64,000 bases of DNA from Spirochaetota bacterium (GTDB taxonomy: Bacteria > Spirochaetota > UBA4802 > UB4802). Under the pieces are notes generated by a model, which had not been told where the DNA came from, made no database searches, and worked only from the letters and a program-made list of their open reading frames with translations. Numbering within the stretch: position 1 is the first letter of the stretch; the number at the start of each line of letters is the position of its first letter. The stretch covers positions 1 to 64,000 of the forward strand of contig JARYLT010000005.1 in NCBI GenBank assembly GCA_029907515.1, written 5' to 3'. This document shows positions 27,990 to 37,191 of this stretch, piece by piece. A program made the position numbers and the translations under genes.

Positions 27990-30229
27990 TGCTTCAGCTT
28001 CTGTAACAGCTTTTGCGCCTTGATATTGCCAGGATCAGCTTCAAGTATTTTGTTACAGTATTCTATGGCGTCACTGGTTTTATGTAAGGAAGCACAAATA
28101 GCAGCCATAACATAAAGCGCTGGAATGTATGATGGCCGTAAGGCAAGCGAGTGAGTTGCAGCTTTATATGCTTCTTCATAATTGTGTAACTTATACTGAG
28201 CTATCGCCAACAAATATTGAGCCATACTGTCATCAGGTTTTTTTGCCACATACTCAGTTAAGTGAACCACAGCATTACTGTAGCGGCGTGTGTAAATATA
28301 TGAACGGGCTAACAGCAATAATGAGGTCATATCTTCTGGATTCATAATGACCCCCCGCTTCAGTTCATCTATTGCAAGAGTGTATTTCTTTTGGGCGTAA
28401 AGTTCCTGCCCTTTTTCACGATGCTGCAGTGCACTATGCATGATGGGATCAAGTTCAAGCAGCACAAATGTCATGTCATCCCGTGGTGGTGTGCCACCCA
28501 AAAATTTTTCCCATTGCTCAATTATGTACTCCTTTGCATCATCAATGGGCATATCAAGAGTTTCCAGAAGAAGTTTTTCAACCCGTTCATCGCCAAACTC
28601 TTCATTGTTCCAGTTACGTGATTCCGGAAGCCCATCAGTATACAAAAATACCCTGTCACCAGGTTCCAGTATCCCAAAATTATCCTCAAAAAGCCCTCCA
28701 ATCTCTTCATTGGGAAGAGCACCTAAAAATATTCCACCAGTATCCCAGTATTCCAGACGACCGCTATTGCGTTTACACACAAGCGCTTTACGGTGTGATC
28801 CATTTGCATACATGACGTCATAGGTGGGAAATATTACCATGAAAAATACTGTTGCGTATTCCTGTGTGCGGATAATATTGACAAGCTGATTATTGACATC
28901 AGCAAATATGCGTCGTGGAAGCATGTATTTACGGCATGATTCATGGAAGCTAATTTTAACCATGGTGCTGATAAGTGCAGCGGGAATACCATGACCGGAC
29001 ACATCGGCAATTAAAACCCCTAAGCAGTCGTTGGGCATGCGTATGATATCATACAAATCACCGCCAATATCACTGGAAGCACGGTTGTATGCAAGAACCT
29101 TTATTGCATTAAACACAACCGGTGTTTGCGGCAATATTCCCTGCTGAATGCTTGCAGCTATTTTTAACTCTTTTGCAATTAAATCATTTTTTTCCTTCAA
29201 TGCTATCAGGGCCTGATTCAATTCTTTTGTCCGCTCTTCAACCTTTTGTTCCAGATTTCTACGTATGTCATTAACCTCATACGCAGCAGCTAAAAAGCCT
29301 TTGCTGGTGTTGATAAGTTCTTTATCTAGATAGGGAAGAAACAATGAACCGCTGCCGCCCCGCGCAAGATCTATTGCAGCAGACTCAATTTCACTCAATG
29401 ATTCTTCAATTGACAGCAGGTAAAAAAACAAAATAACAAATACAATAAATCCTGTGATAACGATAAACAAAATGGGTATTGGTGAAAATATGTCATAATT
29501 ATTATAGTATATCATAAGTCCTAACTCAAGCATTGCTACCAGAACCATGATGTTAATGAATATAAATTTTCCCCGTATACTTAAGATATAGCGTTCATTA
29601 AATGAAATGCCACGCTTTACCAAAAGCCACTTTACCTTACGGCGCATCCTTCCTGATAAAAGTTCGGCAACAATATAGGTTAAAAATACATAGATGAATA
29701 TTGCTGAAGAAATACCAAGCAAAAGAAATAATGCATTAGTAAAAGCTCCTTTTATGGCTTCATACACACATACTCCTGCCATCACAATTGAGGGATAAAT
29801 TAATGCTGCCGTCATATTATCACGTGGCAGATGTTCAAGAGCTTCCAGCAATCGTACTGCTTCAGTATCATCAATTGTCTGATGAAGCGTATTATGTACT
29901 ATATACGTATTAATGAGAGAAAGCCGTTTTGTAAAACAGGGAACTCCTGCGTTATACAATAATCCAAAATGTATATAGTATAAGGGAGCATAGATAAAAA
30001 GCGTCATACCTGAAAAAAGGATTACGAAATTCTGGCCTGTATTGCTCACATCAAACCTGACAGTAGCATACAAAAAAAGTGCTATGTACGCTGCAATAAT
30101 AAAGCCACCCAAACTTGTAGTAAATGCTATAGCAAAGGTATAGGTAATCCGTTCGCTTATAAAATTAAATATGGCAAAAAAAGGCTTAATTGCCCATGTT
30201 TCAAATTTTTGTATGGATATCATCATCAA
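27986..30229 (-). CDS. Membrane-anchored SpoIIE/PP2C phosphatase with C-terminal TPR repeats
   Basis: The 747 residues show several N-terminal membrane helices (residues about 20-280) and a linker and coiled coil (RRNLEQKVEERTKELNQAL near 335). A PP2C-type SpoIIE phosphatase domain follows (about 365-590), with GGDLYDIIRM, LIADVSGHGIPAALIS, FLYTDGLPES and DDMTFVLLEL. The C-terminal TPR array (about 600-745) suggests protein binding. Such enzymes dephosphorylate anti-anti-sigma (STAS) proteins in partner-switching control. No STAS or anti-sigma kinase gene is in the window. It is divergent from the HD-GYP regulator. Confidence 0.92.
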   Translation of the reverse strand: MMMISIQKFETWAIKPFFAIFNFISERITYTFAIAFTTSLGGFIIAAYIALFLYATVRFDVSNTGQNFVILFSGMTLFIYAPLYYIHFGLLYNAGVPCFTKRLSLINTYIVHNTLHQTIDDTEAVRLLEALEHLPRDNMTAALIYPSIVMAGVCVYEAIKGAFTNALFLLLGISSAIFIYVFLTYIVAELLSGRMRRKVKWLLVKRGISFNERYILSIRGKFIFINIMVLVAMLELGLMIYYNNYDIFSPIPILFIVITGFIVFVILFFYLLSIEESLSEIESAAIDLARGGSGSLFLPYLDKELINTSKGFLAAAYEVNDIRRNLEQKVEERTKELNQALIALKEKNDLIAKELKIAASIQQGILPQTPVVFNAIKVLAYNRASSDIGGDLYDIIRMPNDCLGVLIADVSGHGIPAALISTMVKISFHESCRKYMLPRRIFADVNNQLVNIIRTQEYATVFFMVIFPTYDVMYANGSHRKALVCKRNSGRLEYWDTGGIFLGALPNEEIGGLFEDNFGILEPGDRVFLYTDGLPESRNWNNEEFGDERVEKLLLETLDMPIDDAKEYIIEQWEKFLGGTPPRDDMTFVLLELDPIMHSALQHREKGQELYAQKKYTLAIDELKRGVIMNPEDMTSLLLLARSYIYTRRYSNAVVHLTEYVAKKPDDSMAQYLLAIAQYKLHNYEEAYKAATHSLALRPSYIPALYVMAAICASLHKTSDAIEYCNKILEADPGNIKAQKLLQKLKH

Positions 30230-30396
30230 CTATCCTGATAGTACAAGTATTTTAGATATTTAGTATATTCTTGTAAATTGTAGTATATCATACTAAAAAA
30301 ATCAATTAAAAAAATTTTTATATTTCACAGTACTTACCTCCATGGCAGCCACTATTTGTTTTTATTGTTTATAAAATAATTTATTTGATTTTACTA

Positions 30397-30426
30397 TTGA
30401 CTCAGTAATCTTTTTAGTGATATACT
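30397..30426 (+). promoter_or_regulatory. Putative sigma70-type promoter for the HD-GYP regulator
   Basis: TTGACT at 30397-30402 and TATACT at 30421-30426 are separated by 18 bp, about 40 bp before the ATG of the response regulator. This is a good match to the -35/-10 consensus. Confidence 0.55.
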
Positions 30427-30467
30427 TATGATATTGAATATTTTTAAAAAAATCTGGTTATATTTAA

Positions 30468-32066
30468 ATGCAACAAATCTCACATACTAAATCATCAATT
30501 GCAGTATTAGTGGTAGATGATGAAGAATCAATCAGAACCATATTATCCCGCTATCTTGCACTGAAAGGGTATACAGTACTTACCGCTCCTGACGGTAATC
30601 AGGCAATGGAGATTCTTCATTCACAGCCAGTTGACCTTGTCCTTACCGATTTAATGATGCCCAATGTTAACGGCCGGGAGCTTCTTCAGAAGATGGCAGA
30701 GCTTTTCCCTGAAATCCCTAAAATAGTGTTAAGTGGCTACGGCACCAATGAAGACATGCTTGTAGCTCTGAAAACAGGAGCGTATGACTTTATCCAGAAG
30801 CCGCTTACCGATTTTGAAATACTGGATAAAGCCGTTGAACGTGCTGTTGAAAGTAAACTCCTCAAGGAAGAGCGTGATCGCTACATACAACAGTTAACCT
30901 ATCTTAACGATATCATTGGATTTTTAAATAAAGGCGTTTCACTTGAACAAATCTTTGACATCATTGCCAGCCGTATGAAAAAGGCTATCCCTTTCAATCG
31001 TCTGGCGATAGCTCTTATTAATGATGCAGGGCTGGTAGAGACCACACTGGTTTCTTCTGATAAACCAGTGTTAATTAAACCTGGTGCAACTTTCCCCTTA
31101 GAAGAATCATCACTGGTACTGGTAGCACAAACAAAAAAATATGATATTATCAGTGATTTAGAGGAATATAGTAAAAAACACAATTCTGAAAAGGCCAGAC
31201 TACTACTGCAGGAAGGCATGCAATCGACCATGACAGTACCACTTGTAGTCGGAGGCAGGCTCAAAGGCTTTTTACTGTTTGCATCGTGCAACAAAAATGC
31301 ATTTGCACCGGAGCATGTTCAATTTGCTGAAACAATAAGTGGCCACATTGTTTTCAGCCTCCAACGGGGAGAACTGTTGCATCAGCTTGATATGTACAAT
31401 AAAAAGTTAGAAGAAATAGTTAAGATACGTACCCATCAGTTATTAAAAACACAAAAAGCCACAATATTTGCATTGAGCAGTTTAGCAGAACTTCGCGACC
31501 CTGAAACAGGCTATCACCTGGAGCGCATCCGTGGGTATTGTATGTTGCTGGCACAAATTGCCAAATATACTGGTGGATTTTTAGAAATTAACAACCAGTT
31601 TTTACGCGACCTGTATGATTCTTCAATTTTACATGATATTGGCAAAGTTGGTATTCCTGACAATATACTATTGAAACCAGGCAAGCTGACCCATGAAGAA
31701 TTTGAAATAATTAAAACACACACTACTATTGGCTATAATTCGTTAAAACGGGCTTCTGAAGAAATGGGGCGCGATTCATTTCTCAATATGGCAATGGACG
31801 TAACATTGTACCATCATGAAGCATGGGATGGTTCTGGGTATCCCCACGCACTATCGGGAGAAGACATACCACTTGCTGCCCGCATTGTAACCATTGCTGA
31901 TGTATATGATGCCCTTACAACCGTGCGCCCATATAAGGCAGCCTTTGACCATCAAAAAGCACTTTCTATTATGCAAGAAGAGGCTCATCGCTACGATCCT
32001 AAACTCTTTGAATTGTTTATACAAAATGCAGACGATTTTGATGAAATTCGCAATAAGTATCAGTAA
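30468..32066 (+). CDS. Response regulator with GAF and HD-GYP domains
   Basis: The 532 residues comprise three parts. The receiver domain (1-125) has phosphoacceptor Asp61 in LVLTDLMMP, acidic DDE at 17-19 and Lys in FIQKPL. A GAF domain spans about 145-300. The HD-GYP domain (about 335-510) has HLERIRGYC, SSILHDIGKVGIPDNIL, YHHEAWDGSGYP and IADVYDALTT. The protein should degrade c-di-GMP when phosphorylated. No cognate kinase is adjacent; the rhomboid gene follows 20 bp later with its own ribosome site. Confidence 0.94.
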   Translation: MQQISHTKSSIAVLVVDDEESIRTILSRYLALKGYTVLTAPDGNQAMEILHSQPVDLVLTDLMMPNVNGRELLQKMAELFPEIPKIVLSGYGTNEDMLVALKTGAYDFIQKPLTDFEILDKAVERAVESKLLKEERDRYIQQLTYLNDIIGFLNKGVSLEQIFDIIASRMKKAIPFNRLAIALINDAGLVETTLVSSDKPVLIKPGATFPLEESSLVLVAQTKKYDIISDLEEYSKKHNSEKARLLLQEGMQSTMTVPLVVGGRLKGFLLFASCNKNAFAPEHVQFAETISGHIVFSLQRGELLHQLDMYNKKLEEIVKIRTHQLLKTQKATIFALSSLAELRDPETGYHLERIRGYCMLLAQIAKYTGGFLEINNQFLRDLYDSSILHDIGKVGIPDNILLKPGKLTHEEFEIIKTHTTIGYNSLKRASEEMGRDSFLNMAMDVTLYHHEAWDGSGYPHALSGEDIPLAARIVTIADVYDALTTVRPYKAAFDHQKALSIMQEEAHRYDPKLFELFIQNADDFDEIRNKYQ

Positions 32067-32086
32067 TGTCTTTATAGGAGAATTGT

Positions 32087-32935
32087 ATGCAATCATATTA
32101 TCACTTTGGCAGCGCTATTACTCCATCAGTAAAAAAAATAATTATATTTACATCCATTATTTATATTATACAGCTTATTGGGAATATCATTACCCCAGGA
32201 TTTGTTGAAACTACATTCGGTATAAATCACATTGGTTTTATTCATCAGTTGAAACTATGGCAACCTTTAACCTACATGTTTCTTCATGGTAATTTCTTCC
32301 ATATATTTTTTAACATGTTTGCCCTGTGGATGTTTGGTGGTGATTTAGAAGAACTTTTTGGCAGTAAAAATTTTACCAAATATTACCTGTACAGCGGGAT
32401 AGGTGCAGGTTTATGTATAGCACTTATGAATTATTATATTTTTGACAGCTATGGATACAGCCCCATTACCATAGGAGCCTCAGGCGCAATATATGCACTA
32501 CTTCTTGCATATGGCATGATATGGCCAGAAAGGGAGGTGCTTTTATACTTTCTATTCCCTATCAAGATGAAATATCTGTTATTAATATTTGGGGGCATAG
32601 AATTTTTTGGCACATTAGCTTCAGCATCGGGGGCAGGTGGGAACATCAGTCATATTGGGCATGTAGGTGGACTTATCACCGGATTTATCCTATTAAAATC
32701 AAAATTCTGGTACAAACGTGTTTCCTTAAACCCCTTTGATTCACTGTTCAGGAACTATCGCTTAGCACGCCACAAAAAAAGAATTGAAGAGCGCATAAAA
32801 GCCAAAGAGATCATTGACACACTCTTAGATAAAATTACCCGCTATGGCTATGGGTCATTATCTCCTGAAGAAAAGCGCCAGTTAGAATGGGCCCGCAAAC
32901 ACTTCTATCCCAGCAATAATGACATCATCCATTAG
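32087..32935 (+). CDS. Rhomboid-family intramembrane serine protease
   Basis: The 282 residues have six or so membrane helices. The catalytic pair is visible: Ser132 in TIGASGAIYALL (GxSG) and His192 in HIGHVGG. The HGNFFHIFFNMFALWMFGG segment near residue 65 is a rhomboid hallmark. It cuts transmembrane substrates. A TAGGAGAA site precedes the ATG. A basic cytoplasmic tail of about 65 residues follows the last helix. It is co-directional with the HD-GYP gene. Confidence 0.93.
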   Translation: MQSYYHFGSAITPSVKKIIIFTSIIYIIQLIGNIITPGFVETTFGINHIGFIHQLKLWQPLTYMFLHGNFFHIFFNMFALWMFGGDLEELFGSKNFTKYYLYSGIGAGLCIALMNYYIFDSYGYSPITIGASGAIYALLLAYGMIWPEREVLLYFLFPIKMKYLLLIFGGIEFFGTLASASGAGGNISHIGHVGGLITGFILLKSKFWYKRVSLNPFDSLFRNYRLARHKKRIEERIKAKEIIDTLLDKITRYGYGSLSPEEKRQLEWARKHFYPSNNDIIH

Positions 32936-33027
32936 GTATTGGCGATAGTAACCGGGGATAAATTACTTCTTGACAACAAGCTCTGTTGTGGCACCATCGT
33001 TGTATTATTTTTGCCATGAGGTGCCCC

Positions 33028-34323
33028 ATGTACTGGAACAAGGATATTGAAACAATAAGCCGTAAAGACTTAGAAGCGTTGCAACTCAAAAAATTGCATA
33101 AAGCATTGCAGGCTACAAGTACTACACCATTTTATAAAAAGGTTTTTGAAGAAAATCACATCAATATTGACGCCATAAAGACACTTGAACATATTAAAGA
33201 CCTGCCATTCACCTCAAAGAATGATCTTCGTTTGAGCTATCCTGATGGCATGGTGGCTGTCCCCAGGAAAGAAATAGTTCGCATGCACGCATCATCGGGA
33301 ACAACCGGCAAATCAACAGTTATATTCTATACTGCAAAGGACATAAAAGATTGGGCTGACTTAGTTGCACGATGCATGGTTGCAACCGGTGCAACACCTG
33401 ACGATGTATTCCAGAATATGATGGGATACGGGCTTTTTACTGGTGGGCTGGGCTTACATTATGGTGCAGAGCTGTTAGGTTGCATGGTCATCCCAGCAGC
33501 TTCGGGAAATACGCTGCGCCAGATTCAACTGATGCAGGATTTTGAAACAACTATCATCCATATTACCCCTAGCTATTGCCTGCACCTGGTGGAAGTAATC
33601 CGGGCTGAAGGTATTGATCCGTATGCAATGACCGTCAAAAAAGCATACCTTGGTGCGGAACCCTATTCAGAAGCAACCCGAAAAAAGATTGAAGAGCAGT
33701 TTGGCATTGATGCGTATAATTCATATGGCTTAAGTGAAATGAATGGCCCGGGTGTTGCGTTTGAGTGCACCTATAAAAATGGTATGCACATCTGGGAGGA
33801 TTACTATATTGTTGAGATAATTAATCCTGATACTGGCGAAGTACTCCCACCCGGCGAAGAAGGAGAACTGGTACTTACGCACATCAATCGTGAAGCAATG
33901 CCCATCATCCGCTATCGCACGCGAGATCTTACCCGTCTTATACCTGAGCCATGCCCATGTGGACGCACCCATTACCGCATTGACCGCATTAAAGGACGTA
34001 CTGATGATATGCTGATAGTGAGCGGTGTAAACGTATTCCCATCACAGATTGAAACGGTACTCATGAAATTCCCTGAGGTTGGCAACAACTATCAAATAAT
34101 CCTGGACAGAGAAAATAACCTGGACAGGATGCATATTAAAGTTGAGCTGTATTCAAAGCTTTTCCATGGCGATATTAAAGAAATTGAACGGATTAAAAAC
34201 AGGCTTAAAGAGGCATTGAAAGCGCTGATCACCATTAATCCCCGCATTGAGCTTTTAGAACCGGGTTCGCTGCCACCAAGCGAGGGGAAAGCAAAACGTG
34301 TTATTGATAACCGTACGCTATAA
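33028..34323 (+). CDS. paaK: Phenylacetate-CoA ligase family enzyme (PaaK)
   Basis: A GAGGTG site sets the ATG at 33028 and gives 431 residues starting MYWNKDIETISRKDLE. The adenylate-forming motif is SSGTTGKSTVIFY near residue 90. SYGLSEMNGPGVAFEC near 230, YRTRDLT near 305 and CPCGR near 317 are typical. It activates phenylacetate or a related aryl acid to the CoA ester. The next gene encodes a tandem ACT-domain protein, a common companion in anaerobes such as indolepyruvate-pathway users. The exact acid is not decided. Confidence 0.93.
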   Translation: MYWNKDIETISRKDLEALQLKKLHKALQATSTTPFYKKVFEENHINIDAIKTLEHIKDLPFTSKNDLRLSYPDGMVAVPRKEIVRMHASSGTTGKSTVIFYTAKDIKDWADLVARCMVATGATPDDVFQNMMGYGLFTGGLGLHYGAELLGCMVIPAASGNTLRQIQLMQDFETTIIHITPSYCLHLVEVIRAEGIDPYAMTVKKAYLGAEPYSEATRKKIEEQFGIDAYNSYGLSEMNGPGVAFECTYKNGMHIWEDYYIVEIINPDTGEVLPPGEEGELVLTHINREAMPIIRYRTRDLTRLIPEPCPCGRTHYRIDRIKGRTDDMLIVSGVNVFPSQIETVLMKFPEVGNNYQIILDRENNLDRMHIKVELYSKLFHGDIKEIERIKNRLKEALKALITINPRIELLEPGSLPPSEGKAKRVIDNRTL

Positions 34324-34344
34324 TACTGTAAGGGGAGGTATCAT

Positions 34345-34773
34345 ATGGCATTCCAGGTATCAGTATTTGCTGAGAATAAACCCGGCAAAATTGAAAAAAT
34401 AACAAGTATACTGGCAAAGCAAAATATTAATATCAGGGCTATCACCATAAATGATTCAGGTGATTATGGTATTATCAAGCTGCTATTGGACAGGCCCGAA
34501 GATGGATGCACTGCTCTGAAAGAAGAAGGCGTTGCCGCCACGTTGAAAGAGATAGTAGCTGTGAAAATAGGCGATAAACCCGGAAGCCTTCATAAAGTAG
34601 CAGCCATTCTTAAAGACCATGCAATCAATGTTGATGATGCCTATGGCTTTACAGTTAAGCCTCATGAAGAATCTGTATTTGTATTCCAGGTTGATAATCC
34701 AAAAGCAGCTGAAAAAGTCCTTAAAGATGCAGGGTATCAATTACTGGCTGACAAGGAATTATATTTGTTGTAG
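34345..34773 (+). CDS. Tandem ACT-domain protein
   Basis: The 142 residues contain two ACT domains. The first begins AFQVSVFAENKPGKIEKIT, and the second follows KIGDKPGSLHKVAAIL near residue 73. ACT domains bind amino acids and regulate enzymes allosterically. The gene lies 21 bp behind paaK with a GGGGAGG site, as usual for PaaK-ACT pairs. It probably senses an aromatic amino acid or its product (inference). Confidence 0.9.
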   Translation: MAFQVSVFAENKPGKIEKITSILAKQNINIRAITINDSGDYGIIKLLLDRPEDGCTALKEEGVAATLKEIVAVKIGDKPGSLHKVAAILKDHAINVDDAYGFTVKPHEESVFVFQVDNPKAAEKVLKDAGYQLLADKELYLL

Positions 34774-34889
34774 ACAGTGTTTTCTTTCAGGTAGCAAGAT
34801 TCTTCAGTCGTCCCGGTGAAACCGGGGATACTTAACAATTATATTTATATCAATTTCAATTTTTTACATTTTAATAAGGAGGAGCTTAC

Positions 34890-35255
34890 ATGAAACAATA
34901 TATTTCTATATTATTTTTTATTAGCTTTGCCTTTATCCTGCTTTCATGTTCACAGCAGATCAGCATACAGGGAAAGCCGGATGTACTGATAAAAAAATAC
35001 CTTAAAGATGACTCAACCTATGTCATTATGTGTAAGGGATATCCAAAACCCGATACAACAGGCATTCAGGCAACTGAAACAGCCAAAGAAGCAGCACTAC
35101 TCAATGCCCAGTATATTGCCCGTGGTATTTTTTCTGAAGAAGTTGATGTTATCAAAGATGGTATTGTAGATGGCTTTTCAATCAATCCAGATTATGTAGT
35201 TATCACATATTCAATACGTCATCCCAATATTAAGCGATATATACGGGATGAATAG
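34890..35255 (+). CDS. Small lipoprotein of unknown function
   Basis: The 121 residues begin with a lipoprotein signal (MKQYISILFFISFAFILLSC, lipobox LLSC, Cys at residue 20). A soluble domain follows with EAALLNAQYIARGIF near residue 70, reminiscent of LPP20-like fold proteins. A strong AAGGAGG site precedes the ATG. The terminator downstream (35283-35315) ends the transcript. Confidence 0.82.
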   Translation: MKQYISILFFISFAFILLSCSQQISIQGKPDVLIKKYLKDDSTYVIMCKGYPKPDTTGIQATETAKEAALLNAQYIARGIFSEEVDVIKDGIVDGFSINPDYVVITYSIRHPNIKRYIRDE

Positions 35256-35282
35256 TATCTTTAAGGATTATGCCTTAAAAAT

Positions 35283-35315
35283 AAAAAGGGGGATGTTTTT
35301 AACGTCCCCCTTTTT
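35283..35315. terminator. Bidirectional rho-independent terminator
   Basis: AAAAAGGGGGATGTT and AACGTCCCCCTTTTT pair over about 14 bases around a 3-nt loop (with one G-T pair), followed by T-rich sequence in both directions. It separates the convergent lipoprotein genes. Confidence 0.85.
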
Positions 35316-35334
35316 ATTTTGAATGTAAGTGTAA

Positions 35335-35487
35335 TTACTTCTGTGCTGGAGCTTCTGCTGGAGCCTGTTCTGCTGGCTGTTCCTGAACCTGCTGCTCAGG
35401 AGCTGGAGCTTCTTCTTTCTTGCAGCCAACAAATGCTACAGCAACTGCGAAAACAGCAATAAGAATAAGAGATGCGAATTTCTTCAT
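35335..35487 (-). CDS. Small Ala/Pro/Gln/Glu-rich lipoprotein, 50 residues
   Basis: This short gene is read on the minus strand: start ATG at 35487 with a GGAGT site just upstream, stop TAA at 35335. The signal peptide MKKFASLILIAVFAVAVAFVGC ends at Cys22. The mature part is only 28 residues, starting CKKEEAPAPEQQ and rich in Ala, Pro, Gln and Glu. It resembles the small abundant lipoproteins of many bacteria. A shared terminator follows. The call is firm as an ORF, but function is unknown. Confidence 0.8.
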   Translation of the reverse strand: MKKFASLILIAVFAVAVAFVGCKKEEAPAPEQQVQEQPAEQAPAEAPAQK

Positions 35488-35577
35488 GGCGTTACTCCTT
35501 TTATAATATTAAAAATTTATTGTGTTTGAGTATGGCTACACCAATAAACACAGCCATATAAAAAAATCAAGTATATA

Positions 35578-35973
35578 TTAAAAAAATTTTTTCTGGTATG
35601 TTGAACGGCATGTTGCTGATTCCCATACCGTCACGCTGAGTACATTAATGTTCGTTGCATGATTTTGAGAATATTGTTTTAACATTTTTTCAATTTTCTG
35701 ATATATAATTTTAGATAGCAATTCTGAACTGGGGTTCTGGTGAGCAAACTCTTGTATATCATTTAAATTTTTGTGATCAAACTCCTGTAATACTGTTTTC
35801 AGCATGTCTTTCAGATCATGGAAATCAATTAATATTCCTATATCATTAAGTTTATGCCCATACACCGATACTTCTACTTTCCAGTTGTGGCCATGAATAT
35901 TCTCACATTTCCCCTTGTACCCTTTTAACTGATGGGCTGCTGAAATATAATCTTCTATTGTTAAAATGTACAT
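35578..35973 (-). CDS. queD: 6-pyruvoyltetrahydropterin synthase/QueD family enzyme
   Basis: An AGGAG site selects the ATG at 35973, giving 131 residues. Zinc and catalytic residues are visible: His in ISAAHQL, Cys in GKCENIHGHNW, the HGH pair, and the FDHKNLND block. WESATC near the end has the catalytic Glu. The enzyme makes 6-carboxytetrahydropterin from dihydroneopterin triphosphate (queuosine or folate-type pterins). It follows the DegT-like gene by 22 bp. The pairing of these two is unexplained. Confidence 0.88.
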   Translation of the reverse strand: MYILTIEDYISAAHQLKGYKGKCENIHGHNWKVEVSVYGHKLNDIGILIDFHDLKDMLKTVLQEFDHKNLNDIQEFAHQNPSSELLSKIIYQKIEKMLKQYSQNHATNINVLSVTVWESATCRSTYQKKFF

Positions 35974-35995
35974 TCCTGTGCTCCTGATCAATCGT

Positions 35996-37030
35996 TTATG
36001 CAAACATAGTCAACACCCTGCTTACTTTTTCTATCTCACGTTTGGTAAGTGTGGGGTAGATGGGCAACGAAAAAAGTTTTTTTGACAATCTGTCACTGTG
36101 TGGATAATCCAGATTCCTGAGTTTACAGTACTGATGCAAAGGAACTTCAACAGGATGGAATATCTCAATGCCATTCTTTTTAAAGAATTTTTCTGCTATA
36201 TCAGGTTGTGCATCAAAGAGTACCGGGAAAGCCTGATACGTGCAGTGATCGTTATATGCATATACTGTGGTATGATGTGTTTTGTTCAATGCATCATAGT
36301 ATATACGGGCAATATCACGTCTTCGCCTGACAAAATCTTTTAGTTTAAGCAACTGGTTTAAGCCAAGAGCAGCATGGAGGTCGCTCATGCAATATTCAAA
36401 CCCGGGAATATGAGAATGCGGCACACCATTTCGAACATCACGTATGTATGAATAATGGCGCGAATTATTGGTAAATACCATTGCGCCCATTTCTGTTGTA
36501 ATCATCATCGATGGCGAAAATGATGCAATTGCAATCGATGGTGATGGCAGGAAGATGTCAGCAGTGTCCATACCTATGGCATGTGATATATCAAGGACTA
36601 CTGGAACGGAACTATCGCCCAAATCAAAACCAAGTGGTATGCCAAACATGTGGCCCAACACAATTGCTTTAGTTTTTTGTGTAATAGCCTTCTGGATTAA
36701 TTCCGGTGAAGGATGATATGCGCCTTCAGCAATATCAATTAATACCGGTGTTGCACCAACCAGATGGCATGCCTTTAATGGCGCTTCATGAAAAAAAGAT
36801 GGCATTATGATCTCATCACCCACTGTAACACCCAGCGCCATAAAGGCACAGTGATATGCCGCAGTAACTGAATTGGTTGCCAGAGCATACTTCATTCCCA
36901 ATAGATTTCCCAGTGCCTGTTCAAATTGCTTCACAACAGCACCGGATGCCAGAGTATCCTGAATAAGACAATCAAGTACGCCTTCCAGTTCCTTTCGTGT
37001 AATAGTTGGTTTGCTTGAAACTATTTTCAT
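35996..37030 (-). CDS. DegT/DnrJ/EryC1/StrS-family protein lacking the PLP lysine
   Basis: The 344 residues carry the fold-type I pattern of sugar aminotransferases: YALATNSVTAAYHCAF near residue 48, GDEIIMPSFFHEA, VLDISHAIG near 145, and the SFSPS...ITTEMGAMV segment near 170. The Schiff-base Lys of typical members lies just after SF(H)P(x); here the position reads Met (residue 175) followed by Met. The protein therefore should not form an internal aldimine in the normal way. It may be a divergent or non-aminotransferase member. Neighbour of queD; substrate unknown. Confidence 0.88.
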   Translation of the reverse strand: MKIVSSKPTITRKELEGVLDCLIQDTLASGAVVKQFEQALGNLLGMKYALATNSVTAAYHCAFMALGVTVGDEIIMPSFFHEAPLKACHLVGATPVLIDIAEGAYHPSPELIQKAITQKTKAIVLGHMFGIPLGFDLGDSSVPVVLDISHAIGMDTADIFLPSPSIAIASFSPSMMITTEMGAMVFTNNSRHYSYIRDVRNGVPHSHIPGFEYCMSDLHAALGLNQLLKLKDFVRRRRDIARIYYDALNKTHHTTVYAYNDHCTYQAFPVLFDAQPDIAEKFFKKNGIEIFHPVEVPLHQYCKLRNLDYPHSDRLSKKLFSLPIYPTLTKREIEKVSRVLTMFA

Positions 37031-37191
37031 GGTTCTCTATTGCCTACTATATAATATTCAAATGAAACGTACATGTGCGTATTATTAAAAATTGGTCAAG
37101 CATCATTTGGCAAGAATAAAAATTAAATCAAGCAACGGGTACGTTATTCCGATACTACACATAGTATAGGTATTATCAAAGGAGGCATTCA

